NCBI RefSeq assembly: GCF_003112515.1
Contig: NZ_BEVZ01000005.1
Coordinates: 62,001 to 126,000, forward strand
DNA from: Streptomyces fragilis
GTDB taxonomy: Bacteria > Actinomycetota > Actinomycetes > Streptomycetales > Streptomycetaceae
Direction of reading: 5' to 3'
DNA: 64,000 nt
The translations under genes were made by a program, and so were the position numbers. This document shows positions 53,606 through 63,385 of the stretch, one piece after another. Under the pieces are notes generated by a model, which saw only the letters and a list, made by a program, of their open reading frames with translations, had not been told where the DNA came from and made no database searches. Every line of letters begins with the position of its first letter. Position 1 is the stretch's first letter.

Positions 53606-54922
53606 CTACAGGCGGGCCGTGCCGTTGGTCTCCAGGGCCGTGAGGTCGAAGGTCTGGGCCATGCGGCGGTAGCCGGCGTCGTTGAGGTGGAGGTGGTCGC
53701 CGCTGTCGTACTGCTCGGCGAGGCGGCGCGGTGCGTAGGGGTCGCGCAGGGCCTTGTCGAAGTCGACGACCGCGTCGAAGACGCCGCCGGCGCGGATCTC
53801 GGTGTTGACCGCCTGACGGGCCGTCTCGCGGACCCCGTCGTAGCCCAGGTGGCCCTCGAACGGCATGAGCGTCGCCCCGACGACCGGGATGCCCCGGGCG
53901 TGCGCGCGGGAGACCAGGGTGCGCAGGCCCGCCGTGATGGCGGCGGGGTCGGGGGTGCCGTCGGGGTCGCGGAGGATGTCGTTGATGCCGAGGACGACGA
54001 CGATCGCCTTGGTGTTGGGGCGGGAGAGCGCGTCGCGCTGGAAGCGGTTGAGGCCGCTGGGGCTGTCGGCGGGGCGGCCGACGCCGTCGGTGAGGAGCTG
54101 GTTGCCGCTGAGGCCCGCGTTGGCGATGCCGTAGCGGTCGCCGAGGCGGCCGGCCAGCACGTCGGTCCAGCGGCGGTCGGCGTCGGGGGTGGAGGTGACG
54201 CCGTCGGTGAGCGAGTCGCCGATGACCACGATCGTGCCCCGGGCGTCCTTGTCGAGGACGTCGAGGGCGGTGACGTACCGCCAGAAGGGGGTGCGCTCGG
54301 TGTAGGCGAGACCCTGCGGGTCGAGCGCGTGGTCGCCGGTGGCCAGGTAGGAGGTCTGGCGGGCGTGCCGGTGGTAGGTGACCGGGCCGGAGGGGGTGGG
54401 GGAGTACGTGGTGACGAGCAGGTCGGACGCGGCGGGCACGCGCAGGGCGACGGCGTCGCTGACGACCTGGCCGCCGGGCGGGACGGTGACCGCGCGGGCG
54501 CCGGAGAAGGTCAGCGGGCGCAGCGTCTCGGGGAGGGCTTCGGCGGTGTTGTCGTCGGCGGCCACGGCGACCGAGGCGGAGGTGATGTGCAGCGGCTGCT
54601 GCCCGTAGTAATTGGAGAGGGTCACCCGGGCGGCGGTACCGCCGACGCTGGTGTGCACGACATTGCGGATGGAGCGTCCGGCGAGTCCGGTGCGTTCGGT
54701 GCGGGGTTCGGCGCCGGAGGGCACGGCCGCCCAGCTGCCGACCCAGGCGCCGGTGGAGGCGGGGGCGGCCGGCTTGTGGGGGGTGCGGTCGGCGGGGAGG
54801 CTGGTGTCGCGGGCCTCGGTGCGGGCACTCGCCTCGCGTGCCGCGAGGTATATGCCGGTACTGACGGCGATTATCAGGGCGGTGAAGGCCGCCAGCAGGG
54901 CGCAAGCGTGACGCCTGGTCAT
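53606..54922 (-). CDS. secreted SGNH/GDSL-type hydrolase
   Basis: A 438-residue protein with an N-terminal signal or anchor helix (ALLAAFTALIIAVSTGIYLA), a ~190-residue N-terminal beta-rich domain and an SGNH hydrolase domain at ~215-430. Blocks: VVIGDSLTDG (catalytic Ser ~232), GLSGN, VVLGIND (Gly, Asn) and GDHLHLNDAGY (Asp, His). It is a lipase/esterase or carbohydrate deacylase acting outside the cell; the substrate is unknown. ATG 54922. It is divergent from DUF445 across a 189-bp region containing a palindrome. Confidence 0.9.
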   Translation of the reverse strand: MTRRHACALLAAFTALIIAVSTGIYLAAREASARTEARDTSLPADRTPHKPAAPASTGAWVGSWAAVPSGAEPRTERTGLAGRSIRNVVHTSVGGTAARVTLSNYYGQQPLHITSASVAVAADDNTAEALPETLRPLTFSGARAVTVPPGGQVVSDAVALRVPAASDLLVTTYSPTPSGPVTYHRHARQTSYLATGDHALDPQGLAYTERTPFWRYVTALDVLDKDARGTIVVIGDSLTDGVTSTPDADRRWTDVLAGRLGDRYGIANAGLSGNQLLTDGVGRPADSPSGLNRFQRDALSRPNTKAIVVVLGINDILRDPDGTPDPAAITAGLRTLVSRAHARGIPVVGATLMPFEGHLGYDGVRETARQAVNTEIRAGGVFDAVVDFDKALRDPYAPRRLAEQYDSGDHLHLNDAGYRRMAQTFDLTALETNGTARL

Positions 54923-55025
54923 GCGGGGCACGACTCCTCGGGCTGTGGAACGACGGAACGGTCGGGACGGCGGCGGGTGCGGGTCATCCCCGGCGGCTTT
55001 CCGCGCGTCCTCGTGAACAGGACGT

Positions 55026-55048
55026 CGGGAACGTTTGTTCCGTTCCCG
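55026..55048. promoter_or_regulatory. palindrome between the GDSL hydrolase and DUF445 genes
   Basis: CGGGAACG at 55026-55033 pairs with CGTTCCCG at 55041-55048 (7-nt spacer), with an inner GGAAC/GTTCC. It lies between divergent genes and is a likely operator. Confidence 0.45.
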
Positions 55049-55111
55049 GAGTCGGTCAGAAGGGACGTTTCTTTCCTGACGGGGCATGCGACACAGGTGG
55101 ACGGGCGACGA

Positions 55112-56557
55112 ATGGGACAGAAGGACGAGAACGGCGGGTACCCCGTTGACGCCGGTGACACCGGCGTCGTCGGCGGTGTCGGCGCCGGCGGCGACACGGG
55201 CGGTGACGACGGGCGGGGAACCGCGGGGCAGGGCGAGCATGCCCCGCCGCCGGAGGGCGGCAATCGCGGCGTCCCCCGTTCGGCCGCACGCCCCATGGAT
55301 GGTTTCACCCTCGCCGACGAGGAGCGTCAGCGGGGGGTCCGTCGGATGAAGGCCCTGGCCACCGGGCTGTTGCTGCTGGTGGCGGTGATCTACGCGCTGG
55401 CCACCTGGGCGGAGCACCAGGGTGCGGGCGCCTGGGCGGGTTATGTCGCGGCGGCCGCCGAGGCGGGCATGGTGGGTGCGCTGGCCGACTGGTTCGCGGT
55501 GACCGCGCTGTTCCGGCATCCGCTGGGGCTGCCCATCCCGCACACCGCGATCATCCCGACCAAGAAGGACCAGCTCGGGGAGTCCCTGGGCGAGTTCGTG
55601 GGGGAGAACTTCCTCTCCGCGGACGTGGTGCGGACCCGGCTGCGCGCGGTGGGGATCGGCAACCGGCTGGGGACGTGGCTGGCGGAGCCGGAGCACGCCG
55701 ACCGGGTGACGGCCGAACTGGCGACGGCGCTGCGGGGCGCACTGACGGTGCTGAAGGACCGTGACGTCCAGGACGTGGTGGGCGAGGCCGTCACCCGGCG
55801 GGCGGAGGCCGCCGAGGTGGCGCCGGTGCTGGGCCGGACGCTGGAGCGGGTGGTCGCGGCCCACGGCCACCGGCGGACGGTGGATCTGGTGGTGGCGCGG
55901 GCGCACGACTGGCTGGAGCTGCACAGCGACCGCGTGATGAACGCGGTGCAGGGCGGTGCGCCGGGCTGGACGCCGCGGTTCGTGGACCGGAAGGTCGGTG
56001 AGCGGGTCTTCAAGGAGCTGCTGCGGTTCGTGACCGAGATGCGGGACATGCCGACGCATCCGGCGCGTGACGCGCTGGACCGGTTCCTCGCCGATTTCGC
56101 CTCCGACCTGCAGTCGGACACCGGGACGCGGGCGCGGGTGGAGCGGCTGAAGTCGGAGGTGCTGGGCCGTGACGAGGTGCAGGACCTGATCGCCTCGGCC
56201 TGGTCGGCGGTGCGCCGGATGATGGTGGAGGCGTCGGAGGACGAGCAGAGCCGGCTGCGGCTGCGGGTGCGGGCGGGGCTGCTGTCGCTGGGTGCGCGGA
56301 TGAAGGCGGACCGGCGGCTGCAGGAGAAGGTCGACGGCTGGGTGGAGGGCGCGGTGACCTATGTGGTCACCACCTACCGGAGCGAGATCACCGCGCTGAT
56401 CACGGACACGGTGGCCGGCTGGGACGCGCAGCACACGACGCGGAAGATCGAGGCGCACATCGGCCGGGACCTCCAGTTCATCCGCATCAACGGCACGGTC
56501 GTCGGCTCGTTGGCCGGGCTGCTGATCCACACGGTTTCGCGCATGCTGGGGGCATAG
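55112..56557 (+). CDS. DUF445 family membrane protein
   Basis: A 481-residue protein: ~60 disordered Gly-rich residues, a short helix pair at ~88-125 ([20 protein letters not shown], then [20 protein letters not shown]), then a long amphipathic domain to the end with a hydrophobic C-terminal segment ([17 protein letters not shown]). [21 protein letters not shown], then AIIP, is the DUF445 signature. The family occurs near cell-envelope genes and its function is unknown. ATG 55112 is chosen; ATG 55295 would skip the disordered part. Confidence 0.85.
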   Translation: MGQKDENGGYPVDAGDTGVVGGVGAGGDTGGDDGRGTAGQGEHAPPPEGGNRGVPRSAARPMDGFTLADEERQRGVRRMKALATGLLLLVAVIYALATWAEHQGAGAWAGYVAAAAEAGMVGALADWFAVTALFRHPLGLPIPHTAIIPTKKDQLGESLGEFVGENFLSADVVRTRLRAVGIGNRLGTWLAEPEHADRVTAELATALRGALTVLKDRDVQDVVGEAVTRRAEAAEVAPVLGRTLERVVAAHGHRRTVDLVVARAHDWLELHSDRVMNAVQGGAPGWTPRFVDRKVGERVFKELLRFVTEMRDMPTHPARDALDRFLADFASDLQSDTGTRARVERLKSEVLGRDEVQDLIASAWSAVRRMMVEASEDEQSRLRLRVRAGLLSLGARMKADRRLQEKVDGWVEGAVTYVVTTYRSEITALITDTVAGWDAQHTTRKIEAHIGRDLQFIRINGTVVGSLAGLLIHTVSRMLGA

Positions 56558-56621
56558 CCGTAACGGGCGGGGCAACAGGGAGTGGGACCGCCGCTCGCTC
56601 GACGGAGAGGGAGACCACGCG

Positions 56622-58115
56622 ATGGCAGTTTCCGCGACACCCGAGCCTTCGGAGATCCCGGAGGAGACAGGCACCGTCACGACGGCCGTTCCGGCGAGAC
56701 TGGACCGGCTGCCGTGGTCCCGCTGGCACTGGATGATCGTCATCGGTCTCGGCACGGTGTGGATCCTGGACGGCCTCGAGGTCACCACGGTGGGCAACAT
56801 CGCCGGCCGGCTGGCCGAGGAGGGCAGTGGACTGCCCATCAGTTCGGCCCAGGTCACCGGCATGGCGGCGGCGCTGTACGTCGCCGGCGCGTGCAGCGGT
56901 GCGCTGTTCTTCGGCTGGCTGACCGACCGGTTCGGCCGCAAGAAGCTGTTCATCACGACGCTCGCGGTGTATCTGGCGGCGACCGCCCTGACGGCTGTCT
57001 CGTTCGACGTGTGGTGGTTCTTCCTCTTCCGCTTCCTGACCGGTTTCGGCATCGGCGGCGAGTACGCGGCGATCAACTCGGCCATCGACGAGCTGATCCC
57101 GTCGGAGTACCGGGGCCGGGTCGACCTGATCATCAACGGCAGCTACTGGCTCGGCGCCATCGGCGGCGCGCTGCTGTCCATCGTGATGCTGGACACCGAC
57201 ATCTTCGCGGCCAACATCGGATGGCGTCTCACCTTCGCGCTCGGTGTGGTCCTGGGCCTGGTGATCCTGCTGGTGCGGCGGAACGTCCCGGAGAGTCCAC
57301 GGTGGCAGTTCATCCACGGCCGCGGTGAGGAGGCGGAGAAACTCGTCTCCGACGTCGAGCGGCAGGTGGAGGAGGAGAAGGGCCGCAAGCTCCCGCCGCC
57401 GGCCGGTGAGATCACCATCCACCAGCGCAAGTCCATCGGCTTCGGTCTGATCGCGAAGACGGTGTTCACCAAGTACCCGCGGCGCACGGTGCTGGGCCTG
57501 GCCCTGTTCATCGGGCAGGCGTTCCTCTACAACGCGATCACCTTCGGCTTCGGCGCGATCCTCACCAAGTTCTTCGACGTGCAGGTCGGCCACACCGGTT
57601 ACTACTTCGCGGTCATCGCGGCCGGCAACTTCCTCGGCCCGCTGCTGCTCGGCAAGCTGTTCGACACGGTCGGCCGCCGGATCATGATCTCGTCGACGTA
57701 CATCCTGTCGGGCCTGCTGCTGTTCGTCACGGCGTGGCTGTTCAGCCAGGAGGTGCTGACGGCGACGACGCTGACGGCGTGCTGGTGCGTGGTGCTGTTC
57801 TTCGCCTCGGCGGGTGCGAGCAGCGCCTACCTGACGGTGTCGGAGATCTTCCCGATGGAGACGCGGGCGATGGCGATCGCCTTCTTCTACGCGGTGGGTA
57901 CGGCGGCGGGCGGCATCGCCGGTCCGCTGATCTTCGCGGACCTCACGGAGTCCGGGGTGATCGGGGAGACGGTGCTGGCGTTCCAGATCGGTGCGGCGCT
58001 AATGTGCGCGGCGGGCCTCGTCGCGGTGTTCCTCGCGGTCAAGGCGGAGCGGCGGAGTCTGGAGGACATCGCCACGCCGCTCTCCTCCGTCAAGACGCCC
58101 ACCCCCGCTCCCTGA
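56622..58115 (+). CDS. MFS transporter of the sugar-porter-like group
   Basis: A 497-residue 12-helix transporter. The loop motifs [14 protein letters not shown] (after helix 2) and [20 protein letters not shown] (helix 4-5) and [19 protein letters not shown] before the central loop are typical of the sugar/aromatic-acid porter group. The large central loop is at ~215-260. The substrate is not determined. ATG 56622 follows GGAGAGGGAG. Confidence 0.9.
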   Translation: MAVSATPEPSEIPEETGTVTTAVPARLDRLPWSRWHWMIVIGLGTVWILDGLEVTTVGNIAGRLAEEGSGLPISSAQVTGMAAALYVAGACSGALFFGWLTDRFGRKKLFITTLAVYLAATALTAVSFDVWWFFLFRFLTGFGIGGEYAAINSAIDELIPSEYRGRVDLIINGSYWLGAIGGALLSIVMLDTDIFAANIGWRLTFALGVVLGLVILLVRRNVPESPRWQFIHGRGEEAEKLVSDVERQVEEEKGRKLPPPAGEITIHQRKSIGFGLIAKTVFTKYPRRTVLGLALFIGQAFLYNAITFGFGAILTKFFDVQVGHTGYYFAVIAAGNFLGPLLLGKLFDTVGRRIMISSTYILSGLLLFVTAWLFSQEVLTATTLTACWCVVLFFASAGASSAYLTVSEIFPMETRAMAIAFFYAVGTAAGGIAGPLIFADLTESGVIGETVLAFQIGAALMCAAGLVAVFLAVKAERRSLEDIATPLSSVKTPTPAP

Positions 58116-58151
58116 TCCCGCCTTCCTCCCGCTCCTCTCCCCCTCCCTCCC

Positions 58152-58189
58152 CGCAGCCGTGCCGCTGATCTCCTCGCGGCACGGCTGCG
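58152..58189. terminator. bidirectional terminator between MFS and DUF1707 genes
   Basis: CGCAGCCGTGCCGC at 58152-58165 pairs perfectly over 14 bp with GCGGCACGGCTGCG at 58176-58189 (10-nt loop). Confidence 0.85.
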
Positions 58190-58263
58190 TCGTGTCGTGG
58201 GCGCCGGGACGCAGCGGATCGCCCCGCGGTACGGCTGCCGCAGGGGGGCGGGGGCGTGCGGGT

Positions 58264-58986
58264 TCAGGACGGGGGGAGCTGCCGCTTCCTGGCGCCCTTG
58301 GGCCGCTTGGTGCGGACGCCCACGCCGCCCCAGAAGGCGAAGCCGGTGACGACGACGCGGGGCGCGTCGGGGGAGTAGGAGCCGTCGTCGCCCCGGGCGT
58401 CGTGGTCGAAGCCGCCCATGAACCCGGTGCCGCGCATCACGACCTCGACCCCGGGCGGGACGATGATCTCCACCCCGCCCATCAGGGCGACGCAGTTGAT
58501 GACGATCTCGTGGCCCGCGAAGTACGCCTCGCGGAGGTCGATGACGCCGCCGCCCATCACGGCCACCGCGTCGAACCGCCGTGGCGCGACCCAGTGACCC
58601 ACCCGCTGGAAGCCGGCCATGACGGCGATCCCCCGGTCGGAGGAACCCCGTCCGCCGGTGATCCGCGACGACCAGTCCGGCTCCGCCCCGGCGGCCCGCG
58701 CGGGCGGCTTCGTCACGGGGACGGCCGGTCCGCCCGGTGCGGGCAGGTCCCGGGTGACCGGCTCCAGCTCGCCGTAGGTCTTCGCCGCGTACACGACGTC
58801 CAGCCGCTCCTGGAACTCGTCCATGTCCAGCCGCCCCTCGGCGAGGGCGTCCCGGAGCCGTTCCGCGACCCTCTCGCGGTCGGCGTCCCCCGCCCGGAGT
58901 TCGGGCAGCGGCACCTCCCGGCGCCCGCCCCGCCCTGCCTCGTCCCGCTCCACCCGCTCGTCCCGCTCGTTCGACGCGTCGGCCAT
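58264..58986 (-). CDS. DUF1707 domain protein with a C-terminal LiaF-like beta domain
   Basis: A 240-residue protein. The DUF1707 motif is LRAGDADRERVAERLRDALA, then EGRLDMDEFQERLD (~30-75). The C-terminal half (VAVMGGGVIDLREAYF, CVALMGGVEIIVPPGVEVVM, GTGFMGGFDHDA) is the repeated beta-helix seen in LiaF-like/DUF1707 proteins. It is often linked to cell-envelope stress. ATG 58986 is used; ATG 58998 is possible. It is divergent from the penicillin-binding protein gene. Confidence 0.87.
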   Translation of the reverse strand: MADASNERDERVERDEAGRGGRREVPLPELRAGDADRERVAERLRDALAEGRLDMDEFQERLDVVYAAKTYGELEPVTRDLPAPGGPAVPVTKPPARAAGAEPDWSSRITGGRGSSDRGIAVMAGFQRVGHWVAPRRFDAVAVMGGGVIDLREAYFAGHEIVINCVALMGGVEIIVPPGVEVVMRGTGFMGGFDHDARGDDGSYSPDAPRVVVTGFAFWGGVGVRTKRPKGARKRQLPPS

Positions 58987-59122
58987 GCCGCGCAGCATAC
59001 GAGTTCGGGACGTCCCCGGTAACGCCGTCCCGGCAGGAGGTGCCGGGACCGGGTGGCTCAGCCGCACCGACACAGCCCAGTCCTGCGGGCGCACATCGGT
59101 CATACCGGTACATAGTGAGCAC

Positions 59123-59170
59123 ATGGGGTATCGGCTGAACGCGGAGGAACGGAGCCGGAGCACGCGATGA
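59123..59170 (+). CDS. 15-codon leaderless upstream ORF coupled to the penicillin-binding protein
   Basis: ATG 59123 to TGA 59168-59170 encodes MGYRLNAEERSRSTR. A TACATA hexamer ends 8 nt before it, so the transcript could start at this ATG. The stop overlaps the next start (ATGA at 59167-59170). Translation of the short frame would deliver ribosomes to the main gene. Confidence 0.5.
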   Translation: MGYRLNAEERSRSTR

Positions 59171-61674
59171 AGAACGACCGCAGGAAAAAGCCGGTGCAGG
59201 GCTGGCGGCATCCGGCAGCGCCCGCCGCACCATCGGGAGGCGCCGGGGGCGAGCCGGGTGCGGAGGGCGGCAGCGGTGACGCCCCGGGCCCCGCCGCCCC
59301 GGGACCCGCCGCTCCCGGCCGCGCCGCCCCCGGCCGCGCCGCCCCCGGGCGCAAGGGCTGGCGCCGTGCCCTCCCCACCTGGCGCTTCACCCTCCTCGGC
59401 ATGGTCGCCGTCATCCTGCTCTGCGCGGGCGCCCTGACCGTCGGTTATTACCTGGTCAAGATCCCCCGCGCCAACGCCCTGGCCACCATGCAGAGCAACG
59501 TCTTCCTCTACGCGGACGGCTCACGGCTGGCCCGCGACGGCGACGTCAACCGGGAGAGCGTCCGGCTCTCGCAGGTGTCCTCGGCCGCGCGGCACGCCGT
59601 GCTCGCCGCCGAGGACCGCGACTTCTACGACGGCTCCGGGGTGGACCCGCAGGCGATGGTCCGCGGGGCCTGGAACACCGTCACCGGCAAGGGCCGGCAG
59701 TCCGGTTCCACCATCACCCAGCAGTACGTCAAGAACTACTACCTGGGCCAGGAGCAGACGCTCACCCGCAAGGCCAAGGAGTTCTTCATCGCGATCAAGC
59801 TGGACCGGGAGAAGGCGAAGGACGACATCCTCGAGGGCTACCTGAACACCAGCTACTTCGGCCGCAACACCTACGGCATCCAGGCCGCCGCCCAGGCCTA
59901 CTACGGCATCGACGCCTCGGAGCTGAACGCCGCGCAGGGCGCCTACCTGGCCGCGCTGCTCAACTCCCCGAACGCCTACGACGTCGACGCCTACCCGGAG
60001 AACCGGAAGAAGGCCCTGGTGCGCTGGCGGTACGTGCTGGACGGCATGGTCAAGGAGGGCTGGCTGACCCCGAAGCAGCGCGCCTCCCTGGAGTTCCCCG
60101 CCCCCCGGCCCAACCGGATCAACACCGCCCTGTCGGGTCAGCGCGGCTACGTCGTCAACGCGGTGAAGGCGTACCTGGCGGAGCACGACATCCTCGACGA
60201 GGCCGCGCTCGACGGCGGCGGCTACCGGATCTGGACCACGCTGCGCAAGCCGGCCCAGGACGCCCTGGTGGAGGCGGTCGAGGAGGAGGTCCTGGAGAAC
60301 CTGGAGCCGAAGGCCCGGGAAGCCGACCGGAACGTGCGGGCCGGGGCCGCGGCGATCGACCCGCGCACCGGGAAGGTCGTCGCCATGTACGGGGGCACCG
60401 ACTACCTGAAGCAGTACACCAACAACGCCACCCGCCGGGACTTCCAGGTGGGTTCGACGTTCAAGCCGTTCGTGCTGGCCGCCGCCCTCGAACAGGGGGC
60501 GCGCACCCAGGACGGGCGGCCGATCACCCCGCAGACGATGTACGACGGCACCAGCAAGCGGGTGGTCGAGGGCTGGCCGGGGGCGCGGTACACCCCGGAG
60601 AACGAGGACGGGCAGGACTACGGGGAGATCACCGTCAGCGAGGCCACCGACAAGTCGGTGAACGCGGTGTACGCCCAGATGGCGGTGGACGTGGGCCCCG
60701 ACCGCGTGCACCGCACGGCGGTGCGGCTGGGGCTCCCGGAGCGCACCCCGGACCTGATCGCCTCCCCGTCGATGGCGCTGGGCACGGCCACGGCGAGCGT
60801 GCTGGACATGACGCAGGCCTACGCGACCCTCGCGGACCACGGGCGGTACCGGCCGTACACGCTGATCGAGAAGATCACCCGCAACGGTTCGCAGACGCTC
60901 TCGCTGCCGGAGCGCGAGTCCTCGCAGGCGGTCAGCCGGGTCGCGGCGGACACGACGACGTCGGTGCTGCGGGGCGTGGTGTCCGGCGGCACCGCCACGG
61001 CCGCGCTGGCGGCGGGGCGGCCGGCGGCCGGCAAGACCGGCACGGCCGAGGAGGACACGGCGGCCTGGTTCGCCGGGTTCACGCCCGAACTGGCCGCGGT
61101 GGTCGCGGTGATGGGGCAGGACCCGGACACGGCGGCGCACAAGCCGCTGTACGGGGCGATGGGGCTCGGGCGGATCAACGGCGGCGGCGCGCCGGCGGAG
61201 GTGTGGGCGGCGTTCGTCAAGGACGCGCTGAAGGGGCGGAAGGCGACCGCCTTCGACCTGCAGGTGCGCACCGGCAGCGGCAACCTCAAGCTGCCCTACG
61301 CGGTGCCGAGCGACGGCGCGTCGGCCTCGCCGTCGGGAGAGCCTTCGGAGGAGGGGGCGTTCGAGTCCGAGGGCGACTTCGAGCAGGACGGTTCCTCCGA
61401 GGGCGGTGCGGAGGGCGCGGAGGGCGCGGAGCACGGCCCGCAGCAGGGCGTCGAGGGGGCGGGCGGCCCCGACGCGGAGCCAGGAGCCGACGGGGCGGGC
61501 GGCGGGGCGGTGCTGCCGTCGCCCGGGCGCGAGCCGCAGCCGGGGGAGTCAGCCTCCGCCGAGGACGCCCCCGTCGACGGCCGGCCGCCGGGCAGGCCCG
61601 CGCCGTGGCCGGGCGAAGGGCCGATCCCCCCGCCGCACGGTCAGTTCCCCTGGCCGCCGCGGTTCATGTCCTGA
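59167..61674 (+). CDS. class A penicillin-binding protein (transglycosylase/transpeptidase)
   Basis: An 835-residue bifunctional peptidoglycan synthase. A disordered Pro/Ala/Gly N-terminus (1-75) and a membrane helix (~78-100) precede the GT51 domain with Glu in LAAEDRDFY near 149 and the STITQQYVKNYYLGQEQTL motif. The transpeptidase domain has SxxK (Ser430 in VGSTFKPF), SxN (KSVN near 497) and AGKTGTAEE near 622. An acidic/Pro-rich tail of ~120 residues follows. It is divergent from DUF1707 and preceded by a coupled short ORF. The start ATG at 59167 overlaps that short ORF's stop. Confidence 0.95.
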   Translation: MKNDRRKKPVQGWRHPAAPAAPSGGAGGEPGAEGGSGDAPGPAAPGPAAPGRAAPGRAAPGRKGWRRALPTWRFTLLGMVAVILLCAGALTVGYYLVKIPRANALATMQSNVFLYADGSRLARDGDVNRESVRLSQVSSAARHAVLAAEDRDFYDGSGVDPQAMVRGAWNTVTGKGRQSGSTITQQYVKNYYLGQEQTLTRKAKEFFIAIKLDREKAKDDILEGYLNTSYFGRNTYGIQAAAQAYYGIDASELNAAQGAYLAALLNSPNAYDVDAYPENRKKALVRWRYVLDGMVKEGWLTPKQRASLEFPAPRPNRINTALSGQRGYVVNAVKAYLAEHDILDEAALDGGGYRIWTTLRKPAQDALVEAVEEEVLENLEPKAREADRNVRAGAAAIDPRTGKVVAMYGGTDYLKQYTNNATRRDFQVGSTFKPFVLAAALEQGARTQDGRPITPQTMYDGTSKRVVEGWPGARYTPENEDGQDYGEITVSEATDKSVNAVYAQMAVDVGPDRVHRTAVRLGLPERTPDLIASPSMALGTATASVLDMTQAYATLADHGRYRPYTLIEKITRNGSQTLSLPERESSQAVSRVAADTTTSVLRGVVSGGTATAALAAGRPAAGKTGTAEEDTAAWFAGFTPELAAVVAVMGQDPDTAAHKPLYGAMGLGRINGGGAPAEVWAAFVKDALKGRKATAFDLQVRTGSGNLKLPYAVPSDGASASPSGEPSEEGAFESEGDFEQDGSSEGGAEGAEGAEHGPQQGVEGAGGPDAEPGADGAGGGAVLPSPGREPQPGESASAEDAPVDGRPPGRPAPWPGEGPIPPPHGQFPWPPRFMS

Positions 61675-61700
61675 GCGGCCGCCCGCCGGCCGAACGGACC

Positions 61701-61736
61701 GGAGGGGCCGGACCGCGGTCACGGTCCGGCCCCTCC
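61701..61736. terminator. bidirectional terminator after the penicillin-binding protein
   Basis: GGAGGGGCCGGACCG at 61701-61715 pairs perfectly with CGGTCCGGCCCCTCC at 61722-61736 (15 bp). The GroES-like gene is convergent on the other side. Confidence 0.85.
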
Positions 61737-61757
61737 GGGTGGTGCGAGGCGACGCGC

Positions 61758-62114
61758 CTAGAGATACAGGCCCGTGGTGTCCTCCGTGCCCTCGAAGCGG
61801 TCCGCGGCGACCGCGTGCAGGTCGCGTTCCCGCATGAGCACGTAGGTCATGCCCCGGACCTCGACCTCGGCCCGGTCCTCCGGGTCGTACAGGACGCGGT
61901 CCCCCGGCTCGACGGTGCGGACGTTCTGCCCCACCGCGACGACCTCCGCCCACGCGAGGCGCCGGCCGACCGCCGCCGTCGCGGGGATCAGGATGCCGCC
62001 GCCCGAGCGGCGCTCACCCTCCGAGTTGTCCTGACGCACCAGCACGCGGTCGTGCAGCATCCGGATCGGAAGCTTGTCGTGCTCGGTGTCGCTCACAGTT
62101 CTGTTGACGCTCAC
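61758..62114 (-). CDS. GroES-like (Cpn10 fold) protein
   Basis: A 118-residue protein with Cpn10-like features: IRMLHDRVLVRQDNSEGERR, GGILIPATA, AEVVAVGQNVRTVEPGDRVL and YVLMRERDLHAV. It lacks a neighbouring groEL and is longer than GroES (~100), so it is a divergent paralogue and not the main co-chaperone. GTG 62114 is used; GTG 62096 is in frame. Confidence 0.82.
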   Translation of the reverse strand: MSVNRTVSDTEHDKLPIRMLHDRVLVRQDNSEGERRSGGGILIPATAAVGRRLAWAEVVAVGQNVRTVEPGDRVLYDPEDRAEVEVRGMTYVLMRERDLHAVAADRFEGTEDTTGLYL

Positions 62115-62165
62115 GGTCCGAACCTACCTGGCCGGGGCCCCTCGCCTCTCGCGCGGGTGGCGCTC

Positions 62166-62528
62166 TCAGCGGCGGCGCCGGCCGCGCCTGCCGCGCGAGC
62201 CGCCGGAGCTCCGGGTGCCGCTGAGCACCAGCAGGCCGACCACGCCGACCGCGACGAGCGCCACCGGCACGATCCGGTCCATCCGCGGCGAGCCGTCCTC
62301 GTCGACGAAACGTCCCCGCACCTCGGTCATCGTCCGGTTGACGCTGACGTAGGCCCGTCCGAGGGTCTGGTCGACCTGGCTGCGCGCCTTGGCCTTGGCG
62401 TCGTCCACCATCGTCCTGGGGTGCATCCGCACCCCGATCTCCTCGAGCGTCTCCGCCAGCTGAGCGCGGCGGCGCTCGATGTCCGCCTTGATCTGCGCCG
62501 GTGTCCTGGTGTCCGGGCTGTCCGCCAC
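62166..62528 (-). CDS. DUF3618 protein with one C-terminal membrane helix
   Basis: A 120-residue protein: a DUF3618 helix (DTRTPAQIKADIERRRAQLA, then ETLEEI) followed by a coiled region, a membrane helix at ~89-107 (VPVALVAVGVVGLLVLSG) and a Lys/Arg-rich tail (RGRRGRRRR). The function is unknown; the family often accompanies other small envelope proteins. GTG 62528 has GGAGG 8 nt upstream. It is divergent from bcp. Confidence 0.82.
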   Translation of the reverse strand: MADSPDTRTPAQIKADIERRRAQLAETLEEIGVRMHPRTMVDDAKAKARSQVDQTLGRAYVSVNRTMTEVRGRFVDEDGSPRMDRIVPVALVAVGVVGLLVLSGTRSSGGSRGRRGRRRR

Positions 62529-62705
62529 CGTGCCGCCTCCGTGATCGTTTCGCCGTCGGATGTCCGTCGGGCGTACCGTACGTCGTCCTGCGTTCCGTGG
62601 TGCTGTGCACCAGTCTGTCAGCTCGGGGGCCGGCCGCACGGGCACGCCCCCCGGTTACGCTCGTACGCGCCCACCCGGTGACGAGTGACCAAGGAGCCCC
62701 ACCCG

Positions 62706-63173
62706 ATGTCCGAGCGACTTCAGCCCGGCGACACCGCCCCCGCCTTCACCCTTCCCGACGCCGACGGGAACGAGGTCTCGCTGGCCGACTACGCGGGCCG
62801 CAAGGTCATCGTGTACTTCTACCCCGCCGCGCTTACCCCCGGCTGTACCAAGCAGGCGTGCGACTTCACCGACAACCTCGAGCTGCTCGCCGGCGCGGGC
62901 TACGACGTCGTCGGCGTCTCGCCGGACAAGCCGGAGAAGCTGGCGAAGTTCCGCGACAAGGAGTCGCTGAAGGTCACCCTGCTGGCCGACCCGGACAAGA
63001 AGGTCCTGGAGGCGTACGGGGCGTTCGGCGAGAAGAAGCTGTACGGCAAGACGGTCGTCGGGGTCATCCGGTCCACGGTCGTGGTGGACGCCGACGGGAC
63101 CGTCGAGCGGGCGCTGTACAACGTGAAGGCCACCGGGCACGTGGCCAAGATCATCCGCGACCTCGGCGTCTGA
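62706..63173 (+). CDS. bcp: thiol peroxidase (BCP/PrxQ peroxiredoxin)
   Basis: A 155-residue peroxiredoxin of the BCP/PrxQ group. The peroxidatic Cys is in TPGCTKQACDF and the second Cys five residues later, as in atypical two-Cys PrxQ. It reduces hydroperoxides with thioredoxin. ATG 62706 follows AAGGAG. A hairpin follows the stop. Confidence 0.96.
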   Translation: MSERLQPGDTAPAFTLPDADGNEVSLADYAGRKVIVYFYPAALTPGCTKQACDFTDNLELLAGAGYDVVGVSPDKPEKLAKFRDKESLKVTLLADPDKKVLEAYGAFGEKKLYGKTVVGVIRSTVVVDADGTVERALYNVKATGHVAKIIRDLGV

Positions 63174-63200
63174 GGCGCCGGCAGCCGGGCAGCCCCGGGC

Positions 63201-63228
63201 GGCCGGGGGCGGTGATCCGCCCCCGGCC
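63201..63228 (+). terminator. terminator after bcp
   Basis: GGCCGGGGGCGG at 63201-63212 pairs perfectly with CCGCCCCCGGCC at 63217-63228 around TGAT, 27 nt after the bcp stop. Confidence 0.85.
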
Positions 63229-63272
63229 CCTCGGTGGACCCGGGCCGGTGGGGGTCCCGGCCCCGCGGAAGG

Positions 63273-63385
63273 GCGCCGACCGCCGCGGCGGGCTCAGGCC
63301 CCGCGCCGACCGCCGCGCCGGGCTCAGGCCCCGCGCCGGTCGGCGAGCGCGGGCTCAGGCCCCCCGCCGGTCGGCGAGCGCCCAG
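63273..63385 (-). repeat. tandem copies of the 3' end of the neighbouring gene
   Basis: About four units of 30-31 bp run from 63273, each containing GGGCTCAGGCCCC and GCGCCG(A/G)(C/T)C. The last one or two units contain the 3' end of the minus-strand gene at 63355 (ALADRRGA and stop). The other copies are therefore echoes of that gene end. Confidence 0.6.
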
